A stretch of DNA of 64,000 nt from Castanea sativa (GCF_040712315.1 NC_134015.1:53979464-54043463), one strand, 5' to 3'. Positions 34,576 through 48,907 are shown, counted from the first letter of the stretch. Notes: generated from the letters alone by a model not told the origin. A program made the numbers and translations.

Positions 34576-35750
34576 CTTAAATTGCCCCAACCTAGCCCTA
34601 AATTTTCCCTTGGGTTTTTTTTTCCCTTTTCATTTTTAGCGCCTTATGGTTTTTAGCCATTTCGTTAGTCTCCCCACACACACACACACACTCTCTCTCT
34701 CCCTCTCTCTCTCTCTCTTCGAAGAAATCTCTTCACTCTCATCTCTACCACTACCCACAGCCACAGCCACCGCTGCCGCCGCCACCACCACCACCGCCCA
34801 ACCCCCAAACACCAAATCACAAACAAAAACAAACCATTGTAAACCCATAGTCACCACTAGCCAACCCAACTCACAGCAAACCCACAATCATCACCAGACA
34901 CCATCACCCACCCACCTTCCACCACCGTAAACCCCAACCCAAAATCAACCCACCACTAGCCACCACCACTACAAAACAAGGACCAAATCACAAAACCCAA
35001 CCATCACAAATCACCAATTAAAAAACAAAAACCCAGCCACCAAATCCCCAAATCACAAAACAACCACCACCAAATCCAGCCATCACAAAATTTCACCCAC
35101 TACCAAATCCGATCCACCACCAAACTGTGACCCACGACCTAGACCCATCATGACCAAGTGACCCACAGTGACCGCCGAAGCACTGTGACTCGCACCCATG
35201 GGAAATTGGTGAGAGAGAGAGAGGGACGAGCAAGAGAGGGCCAATCCAAATATGACTTGGACGCTAAGTGGGATGCGTGTCTCGATCTGACGGTTCGCCG
35301 CTTCGTCTACTCATCATTCGGGAGAAAACAAAGAAACAGAGACCGAATGAAAGAGGCCGAGAGGATGAACGAGAGTGCGACTGCCACCGCTTACCATCCA
35401 CCACCTTCAGATAATCTACCACTGTGACCGGTGATAATTTTTTATTTATTTATTTGCTAGTGATTCATTTTGATTTTAAATTTGATTTAGATGTCTCGTT
35501 TTCGATAGGTTTTGATAATTTTTTTTTTCGATTTGAATTTTAGGGTATTGGAAAAAGAATACTGGAGGAGCATCCAGATTTTTGCTACGATTTTTGAATT
35601 TGTTGTAAGTATTCTATCCTATTCCTGATTTTTTTTTATGAATTTTTTTTTTTGTTTTAAGTAATTTTATTTGTAAATAAATTTAGGGTTTATGTAATAT
35701 ATGTGTCTGATGTTTTTATCTCTCTGTGTTTGTGTTTTGAAAATGGGGTA
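34576..35750 (+). other. Leader-like sequence inside the CACTA segment
   Basis: A (ca)n/(ct)n tract at 34675-34720 is followed by CCA-rich sequence to about 35150, as in plant 5' untranslated regions. The ORFs 34646-34930 and 35158-35427 encode low-complexity or unrecognised peptides and are not supported as genes. Confidence 0.4.
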
Positions 35751-35754
35751 ATAG

Positions 35755-37424
<1,670 letters not shown>

Positions 37425-38375
37425 GTATAATATTTTTACCCTTATTTGATTTATCTTGGTCGTAATTTATTTTTAAGTAATATATTTGATTGATTTTTTA
37501 TTTTTAGGGTTTATGTTAATTGTGTAAATTGTGGTTGATAAATAAGGATTGAGAATATAGGGCAAGAAGAATTTGTATTTCCATTGCCATCATTTCAAAG
37601 TCTGAAAAGGGTCTCTTTTTGTTTGTTTGTTTTTTTTTTCACAGCACAGTTCAATTTTTAGTTAAGCTAAATTAATAGCTACCATTAATCCGATTTTTGT
37701 CTCTTTTTGTTCCCATCTGTACATTTCCAGCAAGTTTTATTTTATTTTTATTTTTAGTTTTTAAAAGAAAACCTCCTTCATTTTTATGCAAATTAATATG
37801 ATGCCTTTTTTAGTTTTCACACTCTCACTCAGAAAAGATAACCCTGTGGTCCCCCGACATCAATTCTCATTCCTTAATTATGTAAAACTTCCCAGTAATC
37901 ACCAACTATAAATAGTAATTATGTCTCATTTCTTTTACTACTTAAAACTATATAGAATGAATTATGTCACAATTCCTTAACTACTAAGTATTTTATACCA
38001 GACTTGTAGCTCTCAGCCACACATTTGAATCTTATTCAACCACACGAAGTTTCTCATCAATTGCTTGAGCCCTGTGGGAAAAGCTCAGGAATAGTGATGC
38101 AGCTGGGACTATAAAAAGGGATGTAATAGAGAGGAACATGCATTGAGTGAAATTAAGCTGTGTGAAGATCTAAAGAAAAAAAAAAACAATGCTTTGTTCA
38201 GAGTGGAGATCTTGTTGCGATCTTGACTTCATTGGGTTTCTAGAGAGATATTATTGTATTTTTCAATTTTATTGTGAACTTCAGTTTTGGACATAAACTT
38301 AAGCATTGCATTCTCTATTTTATTATAGTAAATTGTTTCCTCTATATTATTTAGAGGGTTTTCAATCTTGCATGA
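37425..38375. other. No recognisable gene
   Basis: AT-rich sequence with T-runs. A tataaaaagg-type sequence occurs near 38110 without a convincing ORF downstream. I see no CACTA 3' end here. Confidence 0.5.
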
Positions 38376-38508
38376 TCAAAATGATACACATTTTCTACAA
38401 AAGTCAAGATTCTAAGCTATTGGTGTACATACTTTTTTAAATCAAGAAACCAATTAAGTCCAAACGAATGAATAAAACTAGGAAACAATTGCAAGATCTA
38501 TCTTCACC
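38376..38508. repeat. 133-bp copy of TNL 3'-flank sequence
   Basis: Matches 19181-19313 in the same orientation with very few differences. It ends at ctatcttcacc, which is also the first motif of the tandem unit, so it forms the left junction of the array. Confidence 0.9.
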
Positions 38509-39737
38509 TATATTTCAAGAGTAATTAATTGATTATATATTTAACAAGTCGGTGAATTAGAAATGGGTTTGCTGGTTGTATTTTATGGATCCACGAGTAT
38601 TATGCCTGCGCGATGCACGGCTTAATCAATATAAAAGGAGATACCTAAAAAAATATGAAGGGAGTTTGCATAATTAAGGCTCAAGTGCATATTTTAAATG
38701 AAAAATCTTGAATTCAACAATTAAAAAAATAATTGAAAGCACATTTAAGTGGTAACCTCAATGTAATAGTTAAGAATTATGAACAACCCAAATTACTAAA
38801 CATTAAAAAATGAAAGTAGATAAACTTACATAAGAATTGGATTTTTGTCTTTGAAAGTGAGGTAGGAGGCAACGAATTTCACCCTATCAAAACAAAAGGT
38901 GTAAATGTAAACTTCAAGCAATTTTTTTTTTTGGAGAAAAACTCAATATCAAGAGTATTGTTTGATTGAGTGCTTCGAAACCTCAAAGAAACTCCCTGAA
39001 AAAAAACAATAAAAAACAACATGAATAATAATAAAAAGAGGGATTGAATTTGAGAGAAAAACAAATAACAAATAACGCTAAAAAATAGTTGATACTTGGA
39101 TGTCCAAAATATTATTTATAGTGACTTGAAAATCTAAAGATGAGAGTCATGGTATAATAAAACTATTATCTATAATCATTCCTAAATTTATCCAACAAAC
39201 AAAATTTCAACCACGGTAAACTTCAACAAAAAAAGAAAAAGATGATAAGAAGTTTCTATTTAAAAAATAATTTTCAGTTGTGAAGAAGTTGACATAAGAA
39301 AATAAAAAGGAATTTATTTAAAATCAAATACCATAAAATCAAGTTCCTAACATCAATTTCAATTTTTCTTTTTCTGTTATACTGTAAAAAACAAGTTTTT
39401 AACGTTATTAGTATCCAAAAATTTGATATTTATCCAAAAATATATATATATATATTTGAAAAAAGTAGATAAAAAATATATTATCAATTCATCTTCATGT
39501 GTATATCCTCTCAATGAAAGTGGTGTTTTAAAAAATATATATATACGTTTTCTTTTTACGTGTAGTGTAATAATTAAAAAAAAATAAGAAAATTGCTGCT
39601 TTTTTTAATAATAAACTACACGTTAAAAATAAGTGTAAGGACACAATTCAAATTCCCAAACTCTGACTGATGGGAGATGGGCTTGAAAGACCTTTCTTTA
39701 CAATAAATTTGTAGAGGATGGGTTTGTAATCTAGATT

Positions 39738-41726
39738 TCAAGGATGGTTTAGACAATCAGGGAAAGGATGGGCTTTGGGCCCAATGGGACAAATTAAAGA
39801 GTTGTTTGCAAAAATAAGACAGCGAATTCCTCGGACTAAATCCGAGGATAGTTTATAATAGTATTTCTTTGAGTTTGGATACAAATGTTGATTATCATCT
39901 ACTATTGGCTCTCTCTCTATTCTACTCAAAAAAAGCCTCCCCTTGGCGTCACCCAACCTCTTTTTGAGTCCGCTCACTATTACTTTGTTGACAGCCTCGG
40001 CTTGCCCATTTCCTTGGGGATAAGCCGGAGTGGGATACCTATTCGTGATGCCCAGATCACAGCGGTATTTCCGAAAGGCTTTACTATCAAATTGTAAACC
40101 ATTATCTGATATGAGAGTATGAGGGATGCCGAACCTAGTAACGATATTCTTCCATACAAACTTTTTTGCTTCCATGTCTCTGATATTTGATAATGGCTCG
40201 GCTTCAACCCATTTGGTGAAATAATCTGTTCCCACGAGGAGCCACCGTCTGTTTCCTGTTGCTTTGGGGAAGGGTCCAACAATGTCCAAGCCCCATTGAG
40301 CAAAAGGCCAAGGGCTAGATAGAGGATTCAGGACTCTCCCTGGTTGATGTATATTTGGAGCGAATCTTTGACATTGGTCACACTTCTTTGCATAATCTTG
40401 CACCTCCCTCTGCATATTTGGCCACCAATAGCCCTGAGTAAGGGCTTTGTGAGCTAAAGACCTTCCCCCTGTGTGACTTCCACAAATCCCTTCGTGTAAC
40501 TCTTCCAAAAGTAGTTCTGTTGCCTCGGGGTGTATACATAACAAATATGGTCCCGAAAAGGAACGTTTGTACAAATTCTGGTCCTCGGATAACCAGAAAC
40601 GAGTGGCTTTCCTGCGAACTTTATCTGCTTCAGCCTTTTCTCCAGGTAGGATGTCATTTCTGAGAAATGTTACTATTTGATCCATCCAACTAGGCCCTGT
40701 CCTAATTTGAAGAATTTGAGTGGAGTTACCGTCCGTCCCAGTGGGTTTCAACAGATCTTCAACAAGGATAATTCGCGGTAGACTTTGTGCCGAGGACGTT
40801 GCGAGCATGGCTAATGAGTCGGCATGGGTATTGCCACATCTGGACACATGTAATAGTAAAAAAGACTCAAATTTAGACTGCATATACCTGACCTGGGTTA
40901 GGTATTCTCGCATTCTGGAATCCCTTGCTTCTAGTTTCCCTTCCACTTGGCCTACCACCAACAATGAATCTGAGAACATTTGCACCGTCTTTCCTCCCAT
41001 TTTATGAACCATGTTCATCCCTGCGAGGACGGCCTCATACTCTACTTCGTTGTTGGTGGCCGAGAATCCTAATCTCAAAGATTTCTCAAAAGTAATTCCC
41101 TCTGGAGATATCAAAACTAGTCCTATACCCGATCCCCTCTGATTTGCTGCTCCATCAACATGGACTTTCCATAATGGAGGCCCTTCACACGAAATCATGC
41201 CTACTGACTTTTTACCCATGCCTTCTTGATAGTCTTCTAATGAAGGCTCAGCAAATTCCGCCACAAGGTCTATGATGACCTGTCCCTTTATAGAGGTGCG
41301 AGGCATATACTTGATATCGAAAGCTCCTAGGACAGTTCCCCATTTGGCAATTCTTCCCATATAATCTGCACTTCGCAAAATTGATTTAAGAGGGAGTTGT
41401 GTAAGAACAACAACCGTATGAGACTGGAAGTAATGGGGAAGTCTTCGTGTAGCATGTACCACCGCCAAGATAGCTTTCTCCAGTGGCAAATAACTCAGCT
41501 CGGCCTCATGCAGAGATTTGCTTACATAATAAACCGGTCTCTGGATGTTATTGTCATCTCGGATAAGAACCAAACTAACTGCATGGTTAGCCACTGCAAT
41601 ATACGCAAACAGAATTTCATCAACTTCTGGTCGAGACATAACTGGTGGTCGCGAGAGATATTCTTTTAGCTGTTGGAAAGCCACCGCGCACTCCTCGGTC
41701 CATTCAAAACCCTTCCATTTATTCAA
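39738..41726 (-). pseudogene. Ty3 pol part 2: RNase H, second RNase H, integrase (truncated)
   Basis: Open for 662 codons. It begins inside the RT-linked RNase H (FEWTEECAVAFQQLKEYL; YYVSKSLHEAELSY). The second, RVT_3-type RNase H has VHVDGAANQRGSG, NNEVEYEAVLAG and FSDSLLVVGQV. The integrase zinc finger is GSHTGGRSLAHKAL...CDQCQRF. The catalytic core has D in LLVGTDYFTKWVEAEP, D in LISDNGLQF and E in NGQAEAVNKV. The integrase stops after KKRLGDAKGRLF and runs into terminal repeat sequence, so its C-terminal half is missing. Confidence 0.88.
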
Positions 41727-41771
41727 TAATTGAAAGAAAGGTCTGCATCTGTCCGCGGACCGAGATATAAA

Positions 41772-42698
41772 TCAGTTGAGAGCAGCAGTCATACCTGTTA
41801 GCCTTTGCACTTCTTTAGGATTCCGAGGTGGGTGTAAGCTGTTTATTGCCTTAACCTGAGCAGGATTCACTTCAATTCCCCGGTGAGTCACCATATATCC
41901 TAGAAACTTGCCCGATCCCACACCAAAAGAGCATTTAGAGGCGTTGAGCCGCAATTTATACTCTCTTAGCTTCTGAAAAGTGTTGCTCAGATCTTCCAGA
42001 TGTGCAGAAACTTCTTTACTCTTTACCACCATATCATCCACGTATACCTCAATAGTTTTTCCTAGCTGTGCCTCAAACATTCTCGTCATCATCCTTTGGT
42101 AGGTAGCCCCTGCGTTTTTCAAACCAAAGGGCATTACCTTATAATGATAATTTCCTGTAGGAGTGACGAATGCAGTCTTCTCCTGGTCCTCAACGGCTAA
42201 GGGTATCTGGTGATAACCTTGGAAAGTATCAAGAAAACTCATCCGAGGATGTCCAACAGTAGCGTCAACCAATTGATCAATCTGAGGCATTGGGAATGAG
42301 TCCTTCGGGCAAGCTTTGTTTAAATCTGTGAAGTCTACACAAACTCTCCACTTTCCATTTTTCTTTTTCACCACCACCGTATGGGATAACCATTCAGGAT
42401 AAAACACTTCTTTGATAGCACCTGCCTTCTTGAGTTTGAGCACTTCCTCTTTTACGGCTTCGGAATGTTCTTTGGAGGACCTCCGAGGTGGTTGCCTCCT
42501 CGGTACTACAGTTGGACTGACCTTTAAATGATGACATATGAAGCTCGGATCAACCCCAGGGGCCTCATACGCGTTCCAAGCAAATACATCCATATTTTTC
42601 CTTAAAAATAATATCAGCTCCGTCTTCTCTTCCTGTGGCAATTGAACTCCAACCTGGAAGAACTTCTCAGGGTCATTGTCTATGAGAATTTTTTCCAA
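41772..42698 (-). pseudogene. Ty3 pol part 1: reverse transcriptase
   Basis: Contains the RT blocks WRVCVDFTDLNKACPKDSF, FLDTFQGYHQIPL, FVTPTGNYHYKVMPFGLKNA and the catalytic YVDDMVVKS, ending at a TGA (41770-41772). The downstream ORF continues the domain in register, so RT and RNase H are separated by a single nonsense codon, of the kind expected from CpG deamination. Confidence 0.85.
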
Positions 42699-42762
42699 TT
42701 TTTCGCATACCGCTTCATCTACCTCGGCTGTGGCAAGAGACTTTGATTGCTATGCTTCTCCG

Positions 42763-43500
42763 TTAGCCGAGGCCGAGGAGTCTGGTTCTGGTCGACGCAG
42801 AATTGCAGCCGTGACACACTGTCGTGCCACAGATTGACTCCCAAGTAACTCCACCACTTGGTCCCCAGAATGAAATTTGACTTTGACATGTAAGGTTGAG
42901 GAAACAGCCCTCTAACGCATGCAGCCAAGGTCTCGCTACAATAGCCGTATAGGGAGAATAAGCATCGACCACGATGAAATCTACGTCTACCACCTCCGGA
43001 CCTGATTGCACAGGCAGTCTAATTTGTCCATTCGGAACGACAGCTCTCCCTTCGAAGCTTATCAAGGGTGAGTCATATGCCATAAGATCTTCAACCCTTA
43101 AATTCAAGCCTCTGAATAGGTCAGGGTACATGATATCTGCGCCACTGCCTTGATCAACCATTACCCTCTTCACATCATAGTTCCCTATTCTGAGGGTTAC
43201 CACTAAGGCATCATCATGAGGCTGGATGGTCCCCATCTTGTCCTCTTCAGAGAAACTTAGGACTGGCAGGATACTTGCCTTAATCCTCTTCGGCTTATCC
43301 CATGACTCTTCGGCTAATGTTCGAGCCACTGACATTACCCTAAAAGGAGCTGAGCCAGTCCTTCCAGGTGCTGCAAAAATGACATTGATAGTACCTAGAG
43401 GAGATCTCGACGAAGGGCCGTCGTGGTTTGCCACTCCTGATTGGTTTCCTCGCCCATTGGGTTGGTACAGGAACTGCTTCAACTTTCCCCCCTTAACCAA
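42763..43500 (-). pseudogene. Ty3 gag end and aspartic protease
   Basis: The first ~60 codons are the tail of gag (KLKQFLYQPNG). The protease follows with the active-site block VMVDQGSGADIMY and hydrophobic strands to DAYSPYTAIVARPWL. The frame is then lost before the RT ORF. Upstream, the sequence ends abruptly at the inverted integrase copy (43561), so no gag start exists. Confidence 0.75.
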
Positions 43501-43560
43501 TTATTCCAAATGATTCCACAAAGTGCGACAATCCTCGGTGGTATGACGGTGGCTCCTCGT

Positions 43561-44080
43561 GGAAACAGACGGTGGCTCCTCGTGGGAACAGATTATTTCA
43601 CCAAATGGGTTGAAGCCGAGCCATTATCAAATATCAGAGACATGGAAGCAAAAAAGTTTGTATGGAAGAATATCGTTACTAGGTTCGGCATCCCTCATAC
43701 TCTCATATCAGATAATGGTTTACAATTTGATAGTAAAGCCTTTCGAAAATACTGCTGTGATCTGGGCATCACGAATAAGTATTCCACTCCGGCTTATCCC
43801 CAAGGAAATGGGCAAGCCGAGGCTGTCAACAAAGTAATAGTGAGCGGACTCAAAAAGAGGTTGGGTGACGCCAAGGGGAGGCTTTTTGAGTAGAATAGAG
43901 AGAGAGCCAATAGTCGATGATAATCAACATTTGTATCCAAACTCAAAGAAATACTATTATAAACTATCCTCGGATTTAGTCCGAGGAGGAATTCGCTGTC
44001 TTATTTTTGCAAACAACTCTTTAATTTGTCCCATTGGGCCCAAAGCCCATCCTTTCCCTGATTGTCTAAACCATCCTTGA
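43561..44080 (+). pseudogene. Inverted second copy of the integrase core
   Basis: Plus-strand frame with LLVGTDYFTKWVEAEP, LISDNGLQF and GNGQAEAVNK, i.e. the same integrase segment as on the minus strand at 39980-40258, with three base changes in the part compared (R/C, R/K, P/S) and two fewer T in a T-run. It forms the inner part of the right inverted repeat. Confidence 0.9.
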
Positions 44081-45046
44081 AATCTAGATTACAAACCCAT
44101 CCTCTACAAATTTATTGTAAAGAAATGCCTTTCAAGCCCATCTCCCATCAGTCAGAGTTTGGGAATTTGAATTGTGTCCTTACAATAAGAATTTGATAGA
44201 TTAAATGGAGAATTTGGATTATAATACACTAGACGTAAAAAATAAGGATTAGATGGATTAGATGAAGAATTTAGATTGTAATCAAATTAAGTTTTTTATC
44301 AACTTAGAAATTATAGGAGAAGAAAAATTATATATATATATTTTAAAAATCTAATAAAATTTATGCAATTTGGTGAAGTTACTTGGCACAACTACGACTT
44401 CTAATACTAACTTTTACTATATAGTCTATGATTTAGTTAGTGATATTTAAAATTTTAGGCTAAATTACAAACTATATCTTAATTTGTGTTTTAAAAGTTT
44501 CATCCTAGACCAAATGGTTTGTAACTGGTAAAAGACTAAACTCATATACGATGTACCTAAAATTGAGTCACACGTCACACACCGAGGTTAATTTTGGTCT
44601 CTATTCTTTTTTTTTTCTTTTTTCTTTTTTTAAGTAAGCCAGTAATTTATTTAAACGCACTTTTTATTTTAAGATAAGATAATCGGAGTAGTTGGATCTT
44701 TCCACAAAGGCAGCCAACTATGTTTGTTTCAAATTGATTCTCAAAAAATAAAAGTTTGTTCAAAATTATACATGGCATATTCTTAAGTATATTCCTATGA
44801 TATTGTCTAATTTAATAAACACCGACTAAAAGAAACTTTTTTTAAAAAATAAATAAAAGAAAAAGTTGCCGCCCAACGTAGAAAAAGAGAAGTCTTTAAA
44901 GTAAAATACTGTTATAGATAATAAACTAGTAAATTTTTGTCACTGGTTTTTAATAATTCAGGGGTTTTAAATAATTTAATGAAAAACATCATGACATCAT
45001 GTTATAATTTTCTAGAAGGTGATTTGTTTTATTGGCTTAGAAATCT

Positions 45047-47028
45047 CTATCTTCACCTATATTTCAAGAGTAATTAATTGATTATATATTTAACAAGTCG
45101 GTGAATTAGAAATGGGTTTGCTGGTTGTATTTTATGGATCCACGAGTATTATGCCTGCGCGATGCACGGCTTAATCAATATAAAAGGAGATACTTAAAAA
45201 AATATGAAGGGAGTTTGCATAATTAAAGCCCAAGTGCATATTTTAAATGAAAAATCTTGAATTCCACAATTAAAAAAATAATTGAAAGCATATTTAAGTG
45301 GTAACCTCAATGTAATAGTTAAGAATTATGAACAACCCAAATTACTAAACATTAAAAAATGAAAGTAGATAAACTTACATAAGAATTGAATTTTTGTCTT
45401 TGAAAGTGAGGTAGGAGGCAACGAATTTCACCCTATCAAAACAAAAGGTGTAAATATAAACTTCAAGCAATTTTTTTTTTTGGAGAAAAACTCAATATCA
45501 AGAGTATTGTTTGATTGAGTGCTTCCAAACCTCAAAGAAACTCCCTGAAAAAAAACAATAAAAAACAACATGAATAATAATAAAAAGAGGGACTGAATTT
45601 GAGAGAAAAACAAATAACAAATAACCCTAAAAAATAGTTGATACTTGGATGTCCAAAATATTATTTATAGTGACTTGAAAATCTAAAGATGAGAGTCATG
45701 GTATAATATAACTATTATCTATAATCATTCCTAAATTTATCCAACAAACAAAATTTCAACCACGGTAAACTTCAACAAAAAAAAAAAAAAAAAGATGATA
45801 AGAAGTTTCTATTTAGAAAATAATTTTCAGTTGTGAAGAAGTTGACATAAGAAAATAAAAAGGAATTTATTTAAAATCAAATACCATAAAATCAAGTTCC
45901 TAACATCAATTTCAATTTTTCTTTTTCTGTTATACTGTAAAAAACAAGTTTTTAACGTTATTAGTATCCAAAAATTTGATATTTATCCAAAAATATATAT
46001 ATTTGAAAAAAGTAGATAAAAAATATATTATCAATTCATCTTCATGTGTATATCCTCTCAATGAAAGTGGTGTTTTAAAAAAATATATATATACATTTTC
46101 TTTTTACGTGTAGTGTAATAATTAAAAAAAAAAAATTGCTGCTTTTTTTTATAATAAACTACACGTTGAAAATAAGGATTTGATAGATTAAATGGAGAAT
46201 TTGGATTATAATACACTAGACGTAAAAAATAAGGATTAGATGGATTAGATGAAGAATTTAGATTGTAATTAAATTAAGTTTTTTATCAACTTAGAAATTA
46301 TAGGAGAAGAAAAATTATATATATATTTTTTAAAAATCTAATAAAATTTATGCAATTTGGTGAAGTTACTTGGCACAACTACGACTTCTAATACTAACTT
46401 TTACTATATAGTATATGATTTAGTTAGTAATATTTAAAATTTTAGGCTAAATTACAAACTATATCTTAATTTGTGTTTTAAAAGTTTCATCCTAGACCAA
46501 ATGGTTTGTAACTGGTAAAAGACTAAACTCATATACGATGTACCTAAAATTGAGTCACACGTCACACACCGAGGTTAATTTTGGTCTCTATTCTTTTTTC
46601 TTTTTCTTTTTTTAAGTAAGCCAGTAATTTATTTAAACGCACTTTTTATTTTAAGATAAGATAATCGGAGTAGTTGAATCTTTCCACAAAGGCAGCCAAC
46701 TATGTTTGTTTCAAATTGATTCTCAAAAAATAAAAGTTTGTTCAAAATTATACATGGCATATTCTTAAGTACATTCCTATGATATTGTCTAATTTAATAA
46801 ACACTGACTAAAAGAAACTTTTTTTAAAAAATAAATAAAAGAAAAAGTTGCCGCCCAACGTAGAAAAAGAGAAGTCTTTAAAGTAAAATATTGTTATAGA
46901 TAATAAACTAGTAAATTTTTGTCACTGGTCTTTAATAATTCAGGGGTTTTAAATAATTTAATGAAAAACATCATGACATCATGTTATAATTTTCTAGAAG
47001 GTGATTTGTTTTATTGGCTTAGAAATCT
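45047..47028. repeat. Tandem unit 2, uninterrupted
   Basis: The only unit without an insertion, so it serves as the reference for reading the insertion sites in units 1 and 3. It contains A/T runs, the ttaaacgcactttttatttt motif whose reverse complement is at 62265-62300, and no convincing gene. Confidence 0.92.
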
Positions 47029-47162
47029 CTATCTTCACCTATATTTCAAGAGTAATTAATTGATTATATATTTAACAAGTCGGTGAATTGGAAATGGGTT
47101 TGCTGGTTGTATTTTATGGATCCACGAGTATTATGCCTGCGCGATGCATGGTTTAATCAATA

Positions 47163-47418
47163 AGAATGAGTAAATTGATATTGATAAAAAATGTGTAAAT
47201 TAATGAAATTATAAAAATAATTTTTATTTTAATTAAAATTAAAAAGATAATAAAAATAAAGTAATATTTTACTCTTTTTTTAAAAAAAAAAGTAACATTT
47301 TATTTTAAGTTATATAATGAAGGCATATTGTATAAGATTAAGCTTTTATAAAATAAAAAAAATCATATATAAATCTAAAATTAATTGAATCGAATATGGT
47401 AGATAAGTATGCAACTAA
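47163..47418. mobile_element. ~255-bp AT-rich insertion in unit 3
   Basis: Sequence present here but absent from units 1 and 2 at the corresponding place (between aatcaa and tataaaa). It is very AT-rich, with no ORF and no clear termini. Confidence 0.6.
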
Positions 47419-47433
47419 TATAAAATGAGATGC

Positions 47434-48907
47434 TGATGTGCATTGATAATAGCTTAATTTTGCATATTTATATCATTGTTAGAAAGCATTATCATACTTA
47501 TTTTGAGGTAATTCATGCATTTTATATTTGGTTTTGGAATAATGGTGAATCATCAATTTTGTGCTTAATTGAATCTTATTGTGTGAATTTATCTTTTGTA
47601 GGAGAATGGAATTAAATAAGTGGATTTGTGCAAAGAAGAAAGCTAATGGACTTTACTTTTACAATGGCCATGATGAAGTTAAAGAAGACCAACCCAATTA
47701 AATTTAAGTCCAATTGGAGCAGGGAATCAAAGGAAATGTGCATCAAATCCAAGTTCAATTCGGATTAGGATTCCAGCCTGCACATCAGTTAGTATTTTTG
47801 GTATAACTTTTGGCTCAATTGGGATGGAAAGTTAACTTAAAGGGCTACAACTTTGTAGTTTACCAAAAGTCCGAATTATGACATTAAATGGGTCAAAATT
47901 GTCGGTTAAGTGAAACCTAAAAATCTGGAATTTTTCCCAAACGGGAATTCAACTTGTAATAGGATTCCTTAGCCTATTTAAAGGCTCTTTAGGGCAAAAT
48001 TCAAGAGAGGCCAGTGCTAGGGCTGGGGGATGAACATAGAGAGTGCGGTTACTTCTTTAGTTTTCTTCCATGACAGTTAGTTTTATTTTATTTGTCGAGT
48101 TTAATGTTTAGTATTTTATTCTTATATTTTATTTTAATTACTATGAGTAGCTAAATTTATAATTAGGGTTGAGGATGAAACCTTGTTAAAGATTATTAGT
48201 AATATTTATGTGATTTGATTTTTCCCACAATAGTTGTTCTTTAATGATTTAAATTGTTCTTGCTTCATATCAATTGACTAAGATGAGATTCTAGATATGA
48301 GTTCAATCATGTTTTTCTCATGATTTAGGATTTGTCTTAAATAATTGAATGCTTGGTTTATTAATTCTTGATTATAAAATTGGATATCGCTTGTGATTTA
48401 TCTGTCAATGGATACAATTTATGATTTGATTTTTAGAATTGGATATATCTTATGATTTGTTTGACTATAGATACAATTGATGATTTGATTTTATACTTAA
48501 GAAGCGAAGAAGAACATGCTTTTGATTTTTAAAATAAGGATTTTAATGAGAATATTTTCCATGATAGAAAGATTGATTTCTAGATTATCATGAAGTAGTT
48601 GGGAAAAATTAATGATCATAAATATATGCTGATATGACTTACAAGGCGGATTCTAAAACCTTAATTCCTTTCCCTTGATTGTTTACATCTTTTTATTGCT
48701 TTATATCTTTTGCTTAGTTTAACTATTTGCTTAGTTTATTTAATTTCAAAACAACCAATTTTTATTAAACTAGTTTAGGATTAATTTGGTTAAGATTTGA
48801 TTAATTTTCCTACGTTCATTCAAGTCCCTGTGGGTTCGACCTCATTTTTGTCAAACTATACTTCGGTACGGTTCGTACACTTGCAAGTATTTTAAAATTT
48901 CACAACA
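47434..48907. mobile_element. Solo LTR, 1,474 bp
   Basis: Starts tgatgtgcattgataatag and ends aaaatttcacaaca, with the 5-bp TSD gatgc on both sides (47429-47433 and 48908-48912). The interior has the ccctgtgggttcgacctc and ctatacttcggtacggttcg segments that I associate with the 3' part of plant Ty3 LTRs. No internal region is present, so this is the product of LTR-LTR recombination. Tandem unit 2 shows the undisturbed target near 45183-45195. Confidence 0.88.

Larger units (their letters stand above)
39634..44184 (-). mobile_element. Ty3-type retroelement with ~625-bp inverted termini
   Basis: Both ends are inverted copies of each other: 39634-40258 and 43561-44184, about 99% identical by eye. 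It starts tgtaaggacacaattc and ends gaattgtgtccttaca, with a 5-bp TSD ataag (39629-39633, 44185-44189). Unit 2 of the tandem repeat shows the single-copy target near 46172-46176. Each inverted repeat holds LTR-like terminal sequence (~290 bp) plus the integrase core. Between them, on the minus strand, lie the gag end, protease, RT, two RNase H domains and integrase zinc finger. Direct LTRs and most of gag are missing. The double RNase H points to the Tat branch of Ty3 elements. Confidence 0.9.

Noticed and set aside
34646..35427. Proline/threonine-rich and arginine-rich ORFs in the CACTA segment
   Set aside because: Low complexity, no domain, and the eL37 exons downstream are in a different context; more likely untranslated leader sequence.
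38879..39064. 61-codon minus-strand ORF conserved in three tandem units (also 45428 and 59502)
   Set aside because: Conservation follows from the tandem repeat itself; the peptide is hydrophobic low complexity, and unit differences fall at amino-acid-changing positions as freely as elsewhere.
43441..43893. Single plus-strand gene joining the protease antisense region to integrase
   Set aside because: The first ~40 codons are the reverse strand of the gag/protease region; only the part from 43561 is integrase. The fusion is an artefact of the inverted repeat.
38498..47028. Helitron identity for the 2-kb unit (tc start, gcgatgcacgg hairpin-like word)
   Set aside because: No CTRR terminus, the hairpin is imperfect and lies near the wrong end, and no A-T insertion site can be defined.
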